Shown one piece after another: positions 1 to 7,691 of a stretch of 19,206 nt of DNA; the stretch's first letter is position 1; the number at the start of each line of letters is the position of its first letter. The stretch covers positions 69,453 through 88,658 of the forward strand of contig DCXY01000015.1 of NCBI GenBank assembly GCA_002329155.1, read 5' to 3'. Position numbers and translations under genes: made by a program. A model generated the notes under the pieces. The model saw nothing but the letters and a program-made list of their open reading frames with translations, ran no database searches and had not been told where the DNA came from. Source of the stretch: Stenotrophomonas sp. UBA2124. GTDB lineage: Bacteria; Pseudomonadota; Gammaproteobacteria; Xanthomonadales; Xanthomonadaceae.

Positions 1-761
1 TGCTCGAACAGCTCGGACAGCAGCCACAGCAGGAAGGTGGAATACAGGCGCGGCTTGAGGATCAGCTGGGCGGCGGCCAGGATGCCGACCACGCCGCGCC
101 CGTCATGGTTGACGCGCATGATGTCGGCCAGCTCCAGTGCCGGCTCGCCGAAGAACTGCTCGCCGCCGTCCTGCGACAGCCGCAGCAGGGCGCGCTGGAT
201 GGCAGCTACCGATTGGGCACTGACCAGCCCATACTCGGTGGAAATGTCCTTGCGCTCCTCGGCCACCAGGCCCAGCAGGGCACGCAGGTCGTCCAGGTCC
301 AGCAGCAGCAGGCCACGGTCGTCGGCCAACTTGAACACGATGTCCAGCACGCCGGACTGGGTGTCGTTCAGCTCGAGGATGCGCGCCAGCAGGGTGGGGC
401 CCATCTCGCTGACGGTGGTGCGCACCGGGTGGCCCTGCTTGCCGTACAGGTCCCAGAACACCACGGGGCTGGCGCCCGGAGCATAGCCGTCCACGCCGAT
501 CTCCGCCGCGCGCTGGGCCAGCTTCTCGCTGCCGTCACCGGCCACGGCCAGGCCGGCCACGTCACCCTTCACGTCGGCCACGAACACCGGTACGCCCAGC
601 CGCGAGAAGCCCTCGGTCAGAGTCATCAGGGTCACCGTCTTGCCGGTGCCGGTGGCGCCGGCCACCAGGCCGTGACGGTTGCCAAAACGCGGGAGCAGGG
701 TGACGGCGATGTCGTCGGTGACGCCTTTGCCAAGCAGGATGGGGTCCATGGAGGCACTCAT
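1..761 (-). CDS. HerA-like / DUF853 ATPase (YjgR-type), 3' end beyond the window
   Basis: The first 253 codons of a P-loop ATPase are visible; the frame is open to the left edge, so the C-terminal half is missing. The N-terminus reads MSASMDPILLGKG. A Walker A loop GATGTGKT lies at residues 35-42, and a probable Walker B stretch (GLLLLDLDDL) near residues 150-160. This matches the helicase HerA-like C-terminal/DUF853 family (E. coli YjgR), cytoplasmic hexameric ATPases of the FtsK/HerA group whose cellular role is poorly defined. The start is ATG at 761; an in-frame ATG at 749 (residue 5) is the alternative. Neither has a Shine-Dalgarno sequence. It is divergent from the transglycosylase gene. 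The family assignment is firm; no function is proposed beyond ATPase. Confidence 0.85.
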   Translation of the reverse strand, partial: MSASMDPILLGKGVTDDIAVTLLPRFGNRHGLVAGATGTGKTVTLMTLTEGFSRLGVPVFVADVKGDVAGLAVAGDGSEKLAQRAAEIGVDGYAPGASPVVFWDLYGKQGHPVRTTVSEMGPTLLARILELNDTQSGVLDIVFKLADDRGLLLLDLDDLRALLGLVAEERKDISTEYGLVSAQSVAAIQRALLRLSQDGGEQFFGEPALELADIMRVNHDGRGVVGILAAAQLILKPRLYSTFLLWLLSELFE

Positions 762-778
762 GAATGAACGAAAAAGGG

Positions 779-784
779 ATTCTA
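779..784 (-). promoter_or_regulatory. Candidate -10 hexamer for the HerA-like gene
   Basis: Read on the minus strand this is TAGAAT, one base from the sigma-70 consensus. It lies about 17 nt before the ATG at 761, so a transcript would carry a leader of only about 10 nt without a ribosome binding site. No good -35 hexamer is seen at 16-18 bp spacing. The assignment is by pattern only. Confidence 0.3.
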
Positions 785-813
785 ACGGCGACTGTATCGG
801 CCCGGTGCCAATG

Positions 814-827
814 TTGCCCCGGGGCAA
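814..827. repeat. Perfect 14-bp palindrome in the divergent spacer
   Basis: TTGCCCC followed by GGGGCAA makes a perfect palindrome with no spacer. It lies in the 110-bp gap (762-871) between the divergent ATPase and transglycosylase genes. The position would suit an operator for either gene, but no regulator is known for it and chance in a GC-rich region is possible. The rest of the gap shows only a weak TTAACC near 846. Confidence 0.5.
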
Positions 828-871
828 GCCCGGCAGCTACCCTGCTTAACCTTTCGCCTGCAGTGCTGCTG

Positions 872-2458
872 ATGTCCGTATCCCTGTTCTCCCTTCGTCC
901 GTTGCCGGTACTGGTGGCGGCAGCGTTGTTGACCGTGGTGCCGGCCGCCCACGCCCTTTCCTCGCGTGACAAGGCCAAGGTAGAGGCCATCCAGGCCCGT
1001 ATGGAGGCCGCAGAGAAGCGTTACAGCGACGCGCTGGTGCTGGTGAACAACGCCGACCCCAAGGGCACCAGCGAATCGGATGCGGCGCTGGAGGACATGG
1101 AAGACGTGATCACCGCCTGCATCGCGCAGAAGGGGTGCCAGGTCAGCGGTCTGCTCACCACCTACAAGCGTCTGCTCAAGCAGAAGACGGACGTGCAGGG
1201 CGAGGGTGAGGAGGAAGAGGCCGGCGCGCCAGTGGAGGCCGACCCGGACCACATCGGCCCGCTGCGTGCCGACGTGCCCGAGGCTGCCCGCGCCGCCGCA
1301 CTGCTCAACGACCACCGCCATGCCTTCGATGAGATGGTGGAGTACAACCCGGCCATCCAAGCGGGAATCCGCCGCTGGCTCACCGACATGCGCCCCTCGC
1401 TGCTGACCAGCTACGAGAACTACATGAACCTGCGCGCGGTGATGTGGCCGGAATGGGAAAAGGACGGCCTGCCTGAAGCACTGCTGTTCGGCATCATGGC
1501 CAAGGAATCCAACGGCCGCGTGCATGCCTCGTCGCGCGTGGGCGCGGCGGGCCTGATGCAGTTCATGCCGGCCACCGGCCGCCGCTTCGGCCTGGGCCCG
1601 GACGGCACCGGTTTCGATACGCGCTTCGACCCGCGCAGTGCGGCAGTGGCCAGTGCCGATTACATGAACGAGCGCATGGGCCAGCTCAACCGCAACATCG
1701 AATACGCGCTGGCCGCATACAACGGCGGTGAAGGCCGCGCGCTGCGGATCTACCGTGACATGGGCGGGCAGAGCTTTTGGACCGACTCGGCCTACAACCA
1801 GTTCCCGGGCGAAACCAAGGACTACGTGCCGATGGTGATTGCCGCGGCATGGATTTTCCTGCACCCGCAGCAGTACGGCGTGGAGTTCCCGAAGATCAAC
1901 GCGCAGCCGGCGACCATCCGTCTGGCGCGTTCGACCACGATCTACGAGCTGACCATCTGCCTGGGCAGCGCCGGCACCCGTGACGGCTACATGCGCGCGC
2001 TGCGCAACCTCAACCCGCGCTATGAAGCCGATGGCTGGATTCCGGCCGGCGTCACCATCAATGCCACCACACGTATCGCCAGCCTGTACAACCGCTACTG
2101 CGTGAGTGGCCCACGTGCCGATCTGGCGCGCACGCTGATCACTGCCGACGTCAACGCGGCGATCAAGCGGCCTTCGGCGGCATCGTTCACCGGCAGTGTG
2201 GCCGTGGGTGACGTGCAGGCGATGCAGGGCATCCAGCCGACGGCTCCTGTTGCAGCACCGGTGGCGGCACCGCGCCCGGCGGCGCCGGCGCGCCGTATCG
2301 CGCGCAGCTACAAGGTGGCCAAGGGCGACACGCTCAGCCGCATCGCCAGCCGTTTCCAGTGCGAACTGCCGGTACTGGCACGGGCCAACGGCCTGCGCGC
2401 ACCGGCCTACGCCATCAAGCCGGGCCAGAGCCTGAAGCTGGAAGGCTGTGACCGCTGA
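872..2458 (+). CDS. Periplasmic lytic transglycosylase with C-terminal LysM (MltD-like)
   Basis: Predicted enzyme of 528 aa that cleaves the glycan strands of peptidoglycan, releasing 1,6-anhydromuropeptides. Residues 1-28 form a Sec signal peptide with cleavage predicted after AHA. An acidic, charged region follows (to about 130). The SLT domain spans about 195-320: MAKES holds the catalytic Glu212, followed by GAAGLMQFMPATG and the AAYNGG motif typical of family 1 transglycosylases. A degenerate LysM-like stretch may lie at about 350-405. A clear LysM domain (SYKVAKGDTLSRIA) starts at 479, with cysteines that could form a disulfide. E. coli MltD is a lipoprotein, but no lipobox is present here. 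The frame stays open upstream to an ATG at 764, but the signal peptide starts at 872, which I prefer. It stands alone and is followed by a terminator. Confidence 0.88.
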   Translation: MSVSLFSLRPLPVLVAAALLTVVPAAHALSSRDKAKVEAIQARMEAAEKRYSDALVLVNNADPKGTSESDAALEDMEDVITACIAQKGCQVSGLLTTYKRLLKQKTDVQGEGEEEEAGAPVEADPDHIGPLRADVPEAARAAALLNDHRHAFDEMVEYNPAIQAGIRRWLTDMRPSLLTSYENYMNLRAVMWPEWEKDGLPEALLFGIMAKESNGRVHASSRVGAAGLMQFMPATGRRFGLGPDGTGFDTRFDPRSAAVASADYMNERMGQLNRNIEYALAAYNGGEGRALRIYRDMGGQSFWTDSAYNQFPGETKDYVPMVIAAAWIFLHPQQYGVEFPKINAQPATIRLARSTTIYELTICLGSAGTRDGYMRALRNLNPRYEADGWIPAGVTINATTRIASLYNRYCVSGPRADLARTLITADVNAAIKRPSAASFTGSVAVGDVQAMQGIQPTAPVAAPVAAPRPAAPARRIARSYKVAKGDTLSRIASRFQCELPVLARANGLRAPAYAIKPGQSLKLEGCDR

Positions 2459-2488
2459 GGCAAGTGGTTGTTGAAAGGGTGAAAGCGG

Positions 2489-2513
2489 AAGGGCGCCTTT
2501 GGGCGCCCTTTCT
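2489..2513 (+). terminator. Rho-independent terminator after the transglycosylase gene
   Basis: A perfect 9-bp stem AAGGGCGCC / GGCGCCCTT encloses the loop TTTG and is followed by TCT. It starts 30 nt after the stop codon. The trailing T run is short because the stem itself ends in TT. Confidence 0.75.
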
Positions 2514-2534
2514 GTGTCCGGGTGAAGGGCATTA

Positions 2535-2664
2535 CCCCTCCGCAACCCTCCCCTTGGCTGCGCCAAAGGGAGGGAGTGGAATCCCGCGATCTGACAGACC
2601 CCAGCCAAGCCGCTTCTGCCCCCTCCCTTTGGCGCAGCCAAGGGGAGGGCTGGGGAGGGAGGGG
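2535..2664. repeat. Large inverted repeat made of two palindromic 29-mers
   Basis: The 29 bases at 2546-2574 and at 2621-2649 are exact reverse complements, 46 bp apart. Each unit is itself an imperfect palindrome with the core TTGGC-TGC-GCCAA flanked by CCCTCCC/GGGAGGG. The match continues with mismatches on both outer flanks. This is the form of a REP/BIME-type intergenic repeat, probably present in many copies in such genomes (inference). It lies between the convergent transglycosylase and psd genes and could form a very stable hairpin in either transcript. Confidence 0.75.
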
Positions 2665-2690
2665 TGCTTCGAGCCTTCAAACCCAGCGAA

Positions 2691-2723
2691 GAGCCCCGGG
2701 TGCGCTTTGCTTACCCGGGCTAC
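2691..2723 (-). repeat. GTAG-ended REP-like palindrome near the psd stop
   Basis: Read on the minus strand it begins GTAGCCCGGGTAAGC and ends GCACCCGGGGCTC, giving an imperfect stem of ACCCGGG/CCCGGGT with an AT-rich loop. The GTAG head on a GC-rich stem is the hallmark of REP elements mobilised by RAYT (TnpA-REP) proteins, of which the Stenotrophomonas SMAG elements are one family. It sits 25 bp past the psd stop codon. No RAYT gene is present in the window. Membership of a named family cannot be decided here. Confidence 0.6.
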
Positions 2724-2747
2724 AAATGCGATCCCCGCCCCTGAACT

Positions 2748-3593
2748 TCAGCCCTTCAGCCGTGCCAGCACCTGCCCCAGCTGCACCGGGCTTTCCGCAT
2801 GCAGGGACGGGTCGAATTCGGCCACGCCGGGTGGCAGCAGCACGATCACGGTGGAGCCGTAGTTGAAGCGGGCCATCTCGGTGAAGCGCTCCAGCGTGAT
2901 GCCCTTGCCGCGCCAGTCCTTGCGGGTGATGCGGTCGCCGTAGGCGGGAATTTCCTCGCCGCTCCACACCGTCTCCACGCCGCTGACCAGCAGCGCGCCC
3001 ACCATCACCTGCACCATCGGCCCGAAGTCAGTGTCGAAGTGGCACACCAGGCGCTCGTTGCGGGCGAACAGGCGCGGCACGTTCGCCACCGCATCCGTGC
3101 CCACACTGAAAAGACGCCCCGGCACATGCACGGTTTCGCGCAGGGTGCCGGTCCATGGCATGTGCACGCGGTGGTAGTCGCGCGGGGACAGGTACACCGT
3201 GGCGAACAGGCCGTTGTTGAACGGCACCGCGTCGGCGGCATCACCCAGCAGCTCGGCGGCAGTGAAGCTCTGGCCCTTGGCCTGGAAAATGCGCCCGTCC
3301 TCGATCGGCCCCAACTGGCTGATGCGGCCATCGGCCGGCATGGTCAGGCTGCGCGGATCGGCAGCGGCCACGCGTGCGCCCGGCTTCAGCGCCCGGGTGA
3401 AGAAGGCATTGAAGCTGGCATAGCTGCGCGGGTCCGGGTTGGCCGCTTCGCCCAGATTGACGTTGAACTTCTCCGTCACCGTGTCGATCAGCCAGCGTGA
3501 TACCCGCGGGTTCTGCGAGTAGGCCAGCGAGCGCGCCATCGAGGACAGCAGGCGATGGGGCAGGACGTAGGTGAGGGTGGTGACCAGACTCAT
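2748..3593 (-). CDS. psd: Phosphatidylserine decarboxylase proenzyme
   Basis: 281 aa. It converts phosphatidylserine to phosphatidylethanolamine at the inner membrane, the last step of PE synthesis. The proenzyme cleaves itself into alpha and beta chains, the new alpha N-terminus becoming the pyruvoyl cofactor. Visible residues are Asp88 in MPADG and His144 in DYHRVHMP, matching E. coli Asp90 and His147 of the self-cleavage triad, and Ser247 in FNYGST, the cleavage and pyruvoyl serine. The motif reads YGST where most type I enzymes have LGST. Length agrees with other bacterial Psd proteins. The start codon overlaps the stop of the upstream Sco-like gene by 4 nt (ATGA), so the two are probably cotranscribed and translationally coupled. 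The 3' side carries repeat elements. Confidence 0.96.
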   Translation of the reverse strand: MSLVTTLTYVLPHRLLSSMARSLAYSQNPRVSRWLIDTVTEKFNVNLGEAANPDPRSYASFNAFFTRALKPGARVAAADPRSLTMPADGRISQLGPIEDGRIFQAKGQSFTAAELLGDAADAVPFNNGLFATVYLSPRDYHRVHMPWTGTLRETVHVPGRLFSVGTDAVANVPRLFARNERLVCHFDTDFGPMVQVMVGALLVSGVETVWSGEEIPAYGDRITRKDWRGKGITLERFTEMARFNYGSTVIVLLPPGVAEFDPSLHAESPVQLGQVLARLKG

Positions 3594-4237
3594 GGGGCGG
3601 TTTTCTCGGTGAGCATCTTCAGGTCCGCGGCAATGGCCGGCGGGTTGAACGGGGGGCGGATCAGGCCGGCCAGGTTGCCCTGTGGGTCCAGCACGGCAAT
3701 GCTGGCAGAGTGGTCCATGGTGTAGTCGTTGGGGTTCTGCTCGAAGTCCTTGCCCGGCACCTTCTGGAACACCAGCCCCAGCGAGGTGGCAAAGCGTTCC
3801 AGTGATGGCACGTCGGCGGTGGCGGCCAGGGTGTCCTTGTGGAAGGCATGGGCGTACTCGCCCAGCCGGGCCGGGGTGTCACGCTCCGGGTCGACGGAGA
3901 CGAACACCACGCGCGGGCGCAGGCTGTCGGGAATGTCCTGCCATTGCTTCTGGGCCTGTGCCAGCTCGGTCAGGGTGGTGGGGCACACGTCCGGGCAGGA
4001 GGTGAAGCCCAGGAACACCAGGTTCCAGTGGCCGCGCAGCTCGCCGGGGATCATCCGGGTGCCGTCGGACTGTGCCAGGTCGAATTCCGGCAGTACGCGC
4101 GGGGTGCCGTAGAAGATGATCGAGCTGGTGCCCTGGGTGCCCTTGTTGGAAGGGCCAAACACCTTCTGCGCAAGGACCAGGCCCAGGCCGGCGGCCAGGG
4201 CGATGGCAAGGATGATGCCGACATTTCGGTTGAACAT
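3590..4237 (-). CDS. Sco1/SenC family copper chaperone / thiol protein
   Basis: 215 aa. Sco proteins are membrane-anchored with a thioredoxin fold facing the periplasm; they bind copper and help build the CuA centre of cytochrome c oxidase. A single hydrophobic segment at residues 7-24 is the anchor. The metal-binding CxxxC motif is FTSCPDVCP (Cys81, Cys85), and the third ligand is His176 in YTMDHSAS. Both are intact, so copper binding is expected. The start has a good Shine-Dalgarno (GGAAG about 10 nt upstream). It is first in a two-gene unit with psd and divergent from prmB. No cytochrome oxidase genes are nearby, so the partner enzyme cannot be named. Confidence 0.93.
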   Translation of the reverse strand: MFNRNVGIILAIALAAGLGLVLAQKVFGPSNKGTQGTSSIIFYGTPRVLPEFDLAQSDGTRMIPGELRGHWNLVFLGFTSCPDVCPTTLTELAQAQKQWQDIPDSLRPRVVFVSVDPERDTPARLGEYAHAFHKDTLAATADVPSLERFATSLGLVFQKVPGKDFEQNPNDYTMDHSASIAVLDPQGNLAGLIRPPFNPPAIAADLKMLTEKTAP

Positions 4238-4394
4238 GGGCTGCTGCTTCCGTCCAAAAAGGGGCGCCGCCGCAGCCCGGCAACGGCGCGGGGCTGGCGA
4301 AGGCAGGGGTTGCGGGTGGTGGTTGGCCCTGTTGGAGCAGCCACCGGCCGAAGTTTCGGCTGCAACTGGGCACTCAATATACCGGGCAGGCGCC

Positions 4395-4400
4395 TATAAT
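4395..4400 (+). promoter_or_regulatory. Candidate -10 box of prmB (TATAAT)
   Basis: A perfect sigma-70 -10 hexamer lies 29 nt before the prmB ATG, in the 192-bp divergent gap with the Sco-like gene. The expected -35 position (about 4372-4377) reads ACTCAA, which is poor. A transcript would have a leader of about 23 nt. The rest of the gap (4238-4390) is GC-rich with nothing else recognised. Confidence 0.5.
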
Positions 4401-4429
4401 CGCAGACCATTCAAGTATTTCCGCACGCC

Positions 4430-5359
4430 ATGACAGCCCAAGCGGCCGCCGAACTTCATACGATCATCGATCTGATCCGCTACGGCGCCAGCCGTTTCAA
4501 TGCCGCAGGCCTGACCTTCGGCCACAGCTACGACAATGCCCTGGACGAGGCCACGCAGCTGGTGCTGCACAGCCTGCACCTGCCGCCGGACCTTGGCCCG
4601 GCTTACGGCAGCGCCCGGTTGCTGCTGGACGAGCGCGAGCGTGTGCTGGCGCTGTTCGAGCGCCGCATCAACGAGCGCCAGCCGGCCGCCTATCTGACCG
4701 GTGAGGCCTGGTTTGCCGGGCTCAACTTCAAGAGCGATGCGCGCGCACTGGTGCCGCGTTCGCCCATCGCCGAGCTCATCCTCAACGGTTTCGAGCCGTG
4801 GCTGGCGGGGCGCGATGTCAACCGCGCGCTGGACCTGTGCACCGGTTCGGGCTGCATCGCCATCGCCATGGGCCACTACTACCCGAACTGGGAAGTGGAC
4901 GGCAGCGACGTCAACGACGCCGCGCTGTCGCTGGCCGAGGAGAACAAGGAGCGCCTGCTGGCCACCAACGTGGAGCTGGTCAAGAGCGACCTGTTCAACG
5001 GCCTGAAGGGGCGCGTGTACGACCTGATTGTCACCAATCCGCCGTACGTCACCAACGACGAGACCGACGCGCTGCCGCAGGAGTATTCGTACGAGCCGGA
5101 TCTGGCGCTGCGTGCCGGCGACGATGGTCTGGACCTGGTGCTGAAGATTCTGCGTGATGCGCCGGACCACCTGACCGAAGACGGCCTGCTGATCTGCGAA
5201 GTAGGCGATTCCGAGCAGCACCTGATCAAGCTGCTGCCGGAGGTCTACATGAGCTGGATCGAGTTCAAGGTGGGCCAGATGGGCATCTTCGCGGTGGAAG
5301 CGGCCGAGCTGCGTGCCCACCACGACCGCATCGCCGAGCTGGCGGCAATGCGTCCGTGA
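4430..5359 (+). CDS. prmB: Ribosomal protein uL3 glutamine methyltransferase
   Basis: 309 aa. It N5-methylates a glutamine of ribosomal protein L3 (uL3) using S-adenosylmethionine, in the cytoplasm during 50S assembly. An N-terminal helical region (about 1-85) is followed by a Rossmann methyltransferase domain: the SAM-binding motif DLCTGSGCIAI starts at residue 135 and the catalytic NPPY motif is at 203-206. Motif NPPY is shared with the paralogue PrmC (HemK). PrmB is favoured by the length, by the N-terminal sequence and by the position directly before aroC, as in E. coli. The start has no Shine-Dalgarno. The 103 bp to aroC (5360-5462) contain no obvious terminator. Confidence 0.92.
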   Translation: MTAQAAAELHTIIDLIRYGASRFNAAGLTFGHSYDNALDEATQLVLHSLHLPPDLGPAYGSARLLLDERERVLALFERRINERQPAAYLTGEAWFAGLNFKSDARALVPRSPIAELILNGFEPWLAGRDVNRALDLCTGSGCIAIAMGHYYPNWEVDGSDVNDAALSLAEENKERLLATNVELVKSDLFNGLKGRVYDLIVTNPPYVTNDETDALPQEYSYEPDLALRAGDDGLDLVLKILRDAPDHLTEDGLLICEVGDSEQHLIKLLPEVYMSWIEFKVGQMGIFAVEAAELRAHHDRIAELAAMRP

Positions 5360-5462
5360 TGATGTCGGCGGCAGAGGCTCGGGCTTCTGTCGCCATCGCC
5401 CCGTCGCGGCATGGACGGTTGCAGCAGAAAGAAGCACAACCGCAGAAAACAGAAACGGCATA

Positions 5463-6560
5463 GTGAATACATTCGGACAACTGCTTCGTGTCACCACCTT
5501 CGGCGAGTCGCATGGGCCGGCCATTGGCTGCGTGATCGATGGCTGCCCCCCGGGGCTGGCCATCGCGCCGGAGGAATTCACCCATGACCTGCAGCGGCGT
5601 GCCACCGGCAAGAGCCGCCACACTTCGGCGCGGCGCGAGGCGGACGAGGTGGAGATCCTGTCCGGTGTCTACGAAGGGCTGACCACCGGCACGCCGATCG
5701 CGCTGCTCATCCGCAACACCGACCAGCGCAGCAAGGATTACAGCAACATCGCCCAGCAGTTCCGCCCGGGCCACGCCGATTACAGCTACTGGCAGAAGTA
5801 CGGCATCCGCGACCCGCGTGGCGGTGGCCGTTCGTCGGCGCGCGAAACCACCATGCGCGTGGCTGCGGGCGTCATCGCCAAGAAGTGGCTGCAGCAGCGT
5901 CACGGTGTGTCGGTGCGTGGCTACCTGTCGCAGCTGGGTGAGGTCACGCCGGCCGGTTTCGACTGGAGCGTGGTCGAGGACAATCCGTTCTTCTGGCCGC
6001 ACGCCGCACAGGTGCCTGAGCTGGAGGCGTACATGGATGCGCTGCGCAAATCCGGTGATTCGGTGGGCGCGCGCGTCAACGTGGTGGCTGATGGCGTGCC
6101 GCCCGGCTGGGGCGAGCCCATCTACGGCAAGCTCGATGGCGACATCGCTGCGGCGCTGATGAGCATCAATGCGGTCAAGGGCGTGGAGATCGGTGATGGC
6201 TTTGCCAGTGCCGCGCAGAAGGGCACCGAGCACCGTGACCTGATCACGCCGGAAGGTTTCCAGTCCAATCATGCCGGCGGCATCCTGGGTGGCATTTCCA
6301 CCGGGCAGCAGATTGTCGCCTCGATGGTGCTCAAGCCTACGTCCAGCCTGCGCCTGCCGGGTGCCACCGTGGATACGGCAGGCAATGCGGTGGATGTGAT
6401 CACCACTGGTCGCCACGACCCCTGTGTGGGCATCCGCGCCACGCCCATCGCCGAGGCGATGCTGGCGCTGGTGCTGATGGACCAGGCGCTGCGCCACCGT
6501 GCGCAGTGCGGTGATGTCGAGCAGATGACGCCACGCATCCCGGGGCAGGTGGATGGCTGA
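5463..6560 (+). CDS. aroC: Chorismate synthase
   Basis: 365 aa from a GTG start. It converts 5-enolpyruvylshikimate 3-phosphate to chorismate with reduced FMN, the last shikimate-pathway step and the precursor of all aromatic amino acids. Family signatures are intact: FGESHGPAIGCVIDG near residue 13 with His17, RPGHADYSY with His104, and RDPRGGGRSSARET just after it. The frame is open further upstream (to 5313), but homologues begin MNTFGxLxRVTTFGESHG, which fixes GTG at 5463. The ribosome binding site is weak. It follows prmB and overlaps the next gene by 8 nt, so the three probably form one transcript. Confidence 0.97.
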   Translation: MNTFGQLLRVTTFGESHGPAIGCVIDGCPPGLAIAPEEFTHDLQRRATGKSRHTSARREADEVEILSGVYEGLTTGTPIALLIRNTDQRSKDYSNIAQQFRPGHADYSYWQKYGIRDPRGGGRSSARETTMRVAAGVIAKKWLQQRHGVSVRGYLSQLGEVTPAGFDWSVVEDNPFFWPHAAQVPELEAYMDALRKSGDSVGARVNVVADGVPPGWGEPIYGKLDGDIAAALMSINAVKGVEIGDGFASAAQKGTEHRDLITPEGFQSNHAGGILGGISTGQQIVASMVLKPTSSLRLPGATVDTAGNAVDVITTGRHDPCVGIRATPIAEAMLALVLMDQALRHRAQCGDVEQMTPRIPGQVDG

Positions 6561-7605
6561 GCAACGGCCCCGCGTCTGGGTATCGCAGCCACTGTTCGAC
6601 GACACCGTCGAACAACTGGCCGCCTACTGCGACGTGGACGCCACCCCGGCCATCACCGCGCATGACAGCGAAGCACTGACGGCGCATCTGGCCGACGTGG
6701 ACGGTGCGCTGATCACGCTCAACGAGCGCATCGGTGCTGCCGAAATCGCCAATGCACCCGCGTTGAAGGTCATCGCCAATGTTGGCGTGGGCTACAACAA
6801 TCTGGATATCCCGGCGCTGAGCGCGGCGGGCATCGTCGCCACCAACACCCCGGACGTCCTTACCGAAACCACCGCCGACCTCGGCTTCGTGCTGCTGATG
6901 GCAGCCGCACGGCGGGTGGTGGAATCCGAGCGATGGCTGCGCGAAGGGCAGTGGCGGCAGTGGTCGTTCACCACCATGCTGGGCGCCGACGTGCACGGCA
7001 GTACGCTGGGCATCCTGGGGATGGGCCGCATCGGCCAGGCCATCGCGCGGCGCGGCCACCATGGCTTCGGCATGAAGGTGCTGTACCACAACCGATCACG
7101 GCTGCCGCAGGCGCTGGAGCAGGAAGTGGGGGCCAGCCATGTGGGTTTCGACGAACTGCTGGCCAATGCCGACCACCTGCTGCTGGTGCTGCCGTATTCG
7201 GCGCAGAGCCATCACATCATCAACGCTGCCGCACTGGCGAAGATGAAGCCGACCGCCACGCTGGTGAACATCGCCCGTGGCGGCATCGTGGACGAGCTGG
7301 CACTGGCCGACGCGCTGGCCAATCGCCGGCTCGCATCGGCGGCGCTGGATGTCTACGAGAACGAGCCCGAGGTGCGCCCCGAGCTGCTGGCGCTGCGCAA
7401 CATCGTGCTGACCCCGCACATTGGCAGTGCCTCGCTGGCCACGCGCCGGGGCATGGTGCAGTTGGCGGTGGACAACCTGTTGGCCGGGCTGGGAATCGGC
7501 GCCAATGCCGGTCATCCTGCCAATGCCATCAACGGCGAGCTGCTGAGCGCGGGCACCGCGCGCATGGCCATTGCCGGCAACAAAACCCGCATCAATAAAC
7601 GATAG
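6553..7605 (+). CDS. D-2-hydroxyacid dehydrogenase (glyoxylate/hydroxypyruvate reductase-like)
   Basis: 350 aa cytoplasmic oxidoreductase that reduces a 2-keto acid to the D-2-hydroxy acid with NAD(P)H. The Rossmann motif GxGxxG is at residues 156-161 (GMGRIG). The catalytic triad is intact: Arg242 in NIARGG, Glu271 in YENEPEV and His289 in TPHIGSAS. Overall pattern is closest to GhrB/glyoxylate reductases, but substrate cannot be settled from sequence; 4-phosphoerythronate and 3-phosphoglycerate dehydrogenases share the fold and are less likely because no ACT or PdxB-type C-terminal domain follows. The start overlaps the end of aroC by 8 nt and has a GCAGG ribosome binding site inside aroC, suggesting coupling. 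Confidence 0.88.
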   Translation: MAEQRPRVWVSQPLFDDTVEQLAAYCDVDATPAITAHDSEALTAHLADVDGALITLNERIGAAEIANAPALKVIANVGVGYNNLDIPALSAAGIVATNTPDVLTETTADLGFVLLMAAARRVVESERWLREGQWRQWSFTTMLGADVHGSTLGILGMGRIGQAIARRGHHGFGMKVLYHNRSRLPQALEQEVGASHVGFDELLANADHLLLVLPYSAQSHHIINAAALAKMKPTATLVNIARGGIVDELALADALANRRLASAALDVYENEPEVRPELLALRNIVLTPHIGSASLATRRGMVQLAVDNLLAGLGIGANAGHPANAINGELLSAGTARMAIAGNKTRINKR

Positions 7606-7609
7606 GGAG

Positions 7610-7632
7610 CCTCCGAGGCGGTGTGCCGGAGG
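7610..7632. other. Hairpin between the dehydrogenase gene and asd
   Basis: CCTCCG (7610-7615) and CGGAGG (7627-7632) can pair across an 11-nt loop, directly after the dehydrogenase stop. There is no T run after it, so it is not a typical intrinsic terminator. It could be a weak terminator or part of the asd leader. The rest of the 86-bp gap contains TACATT (7672-7677), a poor -10 candidate for asd. Confidence 0.35.
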
Positions 7633-7691
7633 TTCCCCGAACCTGGCCCGACGTGCGTCCCCCCAATTCAATACATTTCGAGTAGAGCCCC

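Noticed and set aside
764..871. Upstream extension of the transglycosylase frame (Cys-rich N-terminus) as a lipoprotein signal
   Set aside because: The cysteines are not in a lipobox and a standard signal peptide starts at 872.
782..2680. 632-aa open frame antisense to the transglycosylase gene
   Set aside because: A shadow of GC-rich codon bias; it has no recognisable domain and runs through the terminator and repeat region.
2464..2866. Two overlapping small plus-strand frames in the gap before psd
   Set aside because: They translate inverted repeats and the psd 3' end; products are repetitive and lack homology.
5265..6605. 446-aa open frame antisense to aroC
   Set aside because: Shadow frame; aroC is certain on the plus strand.
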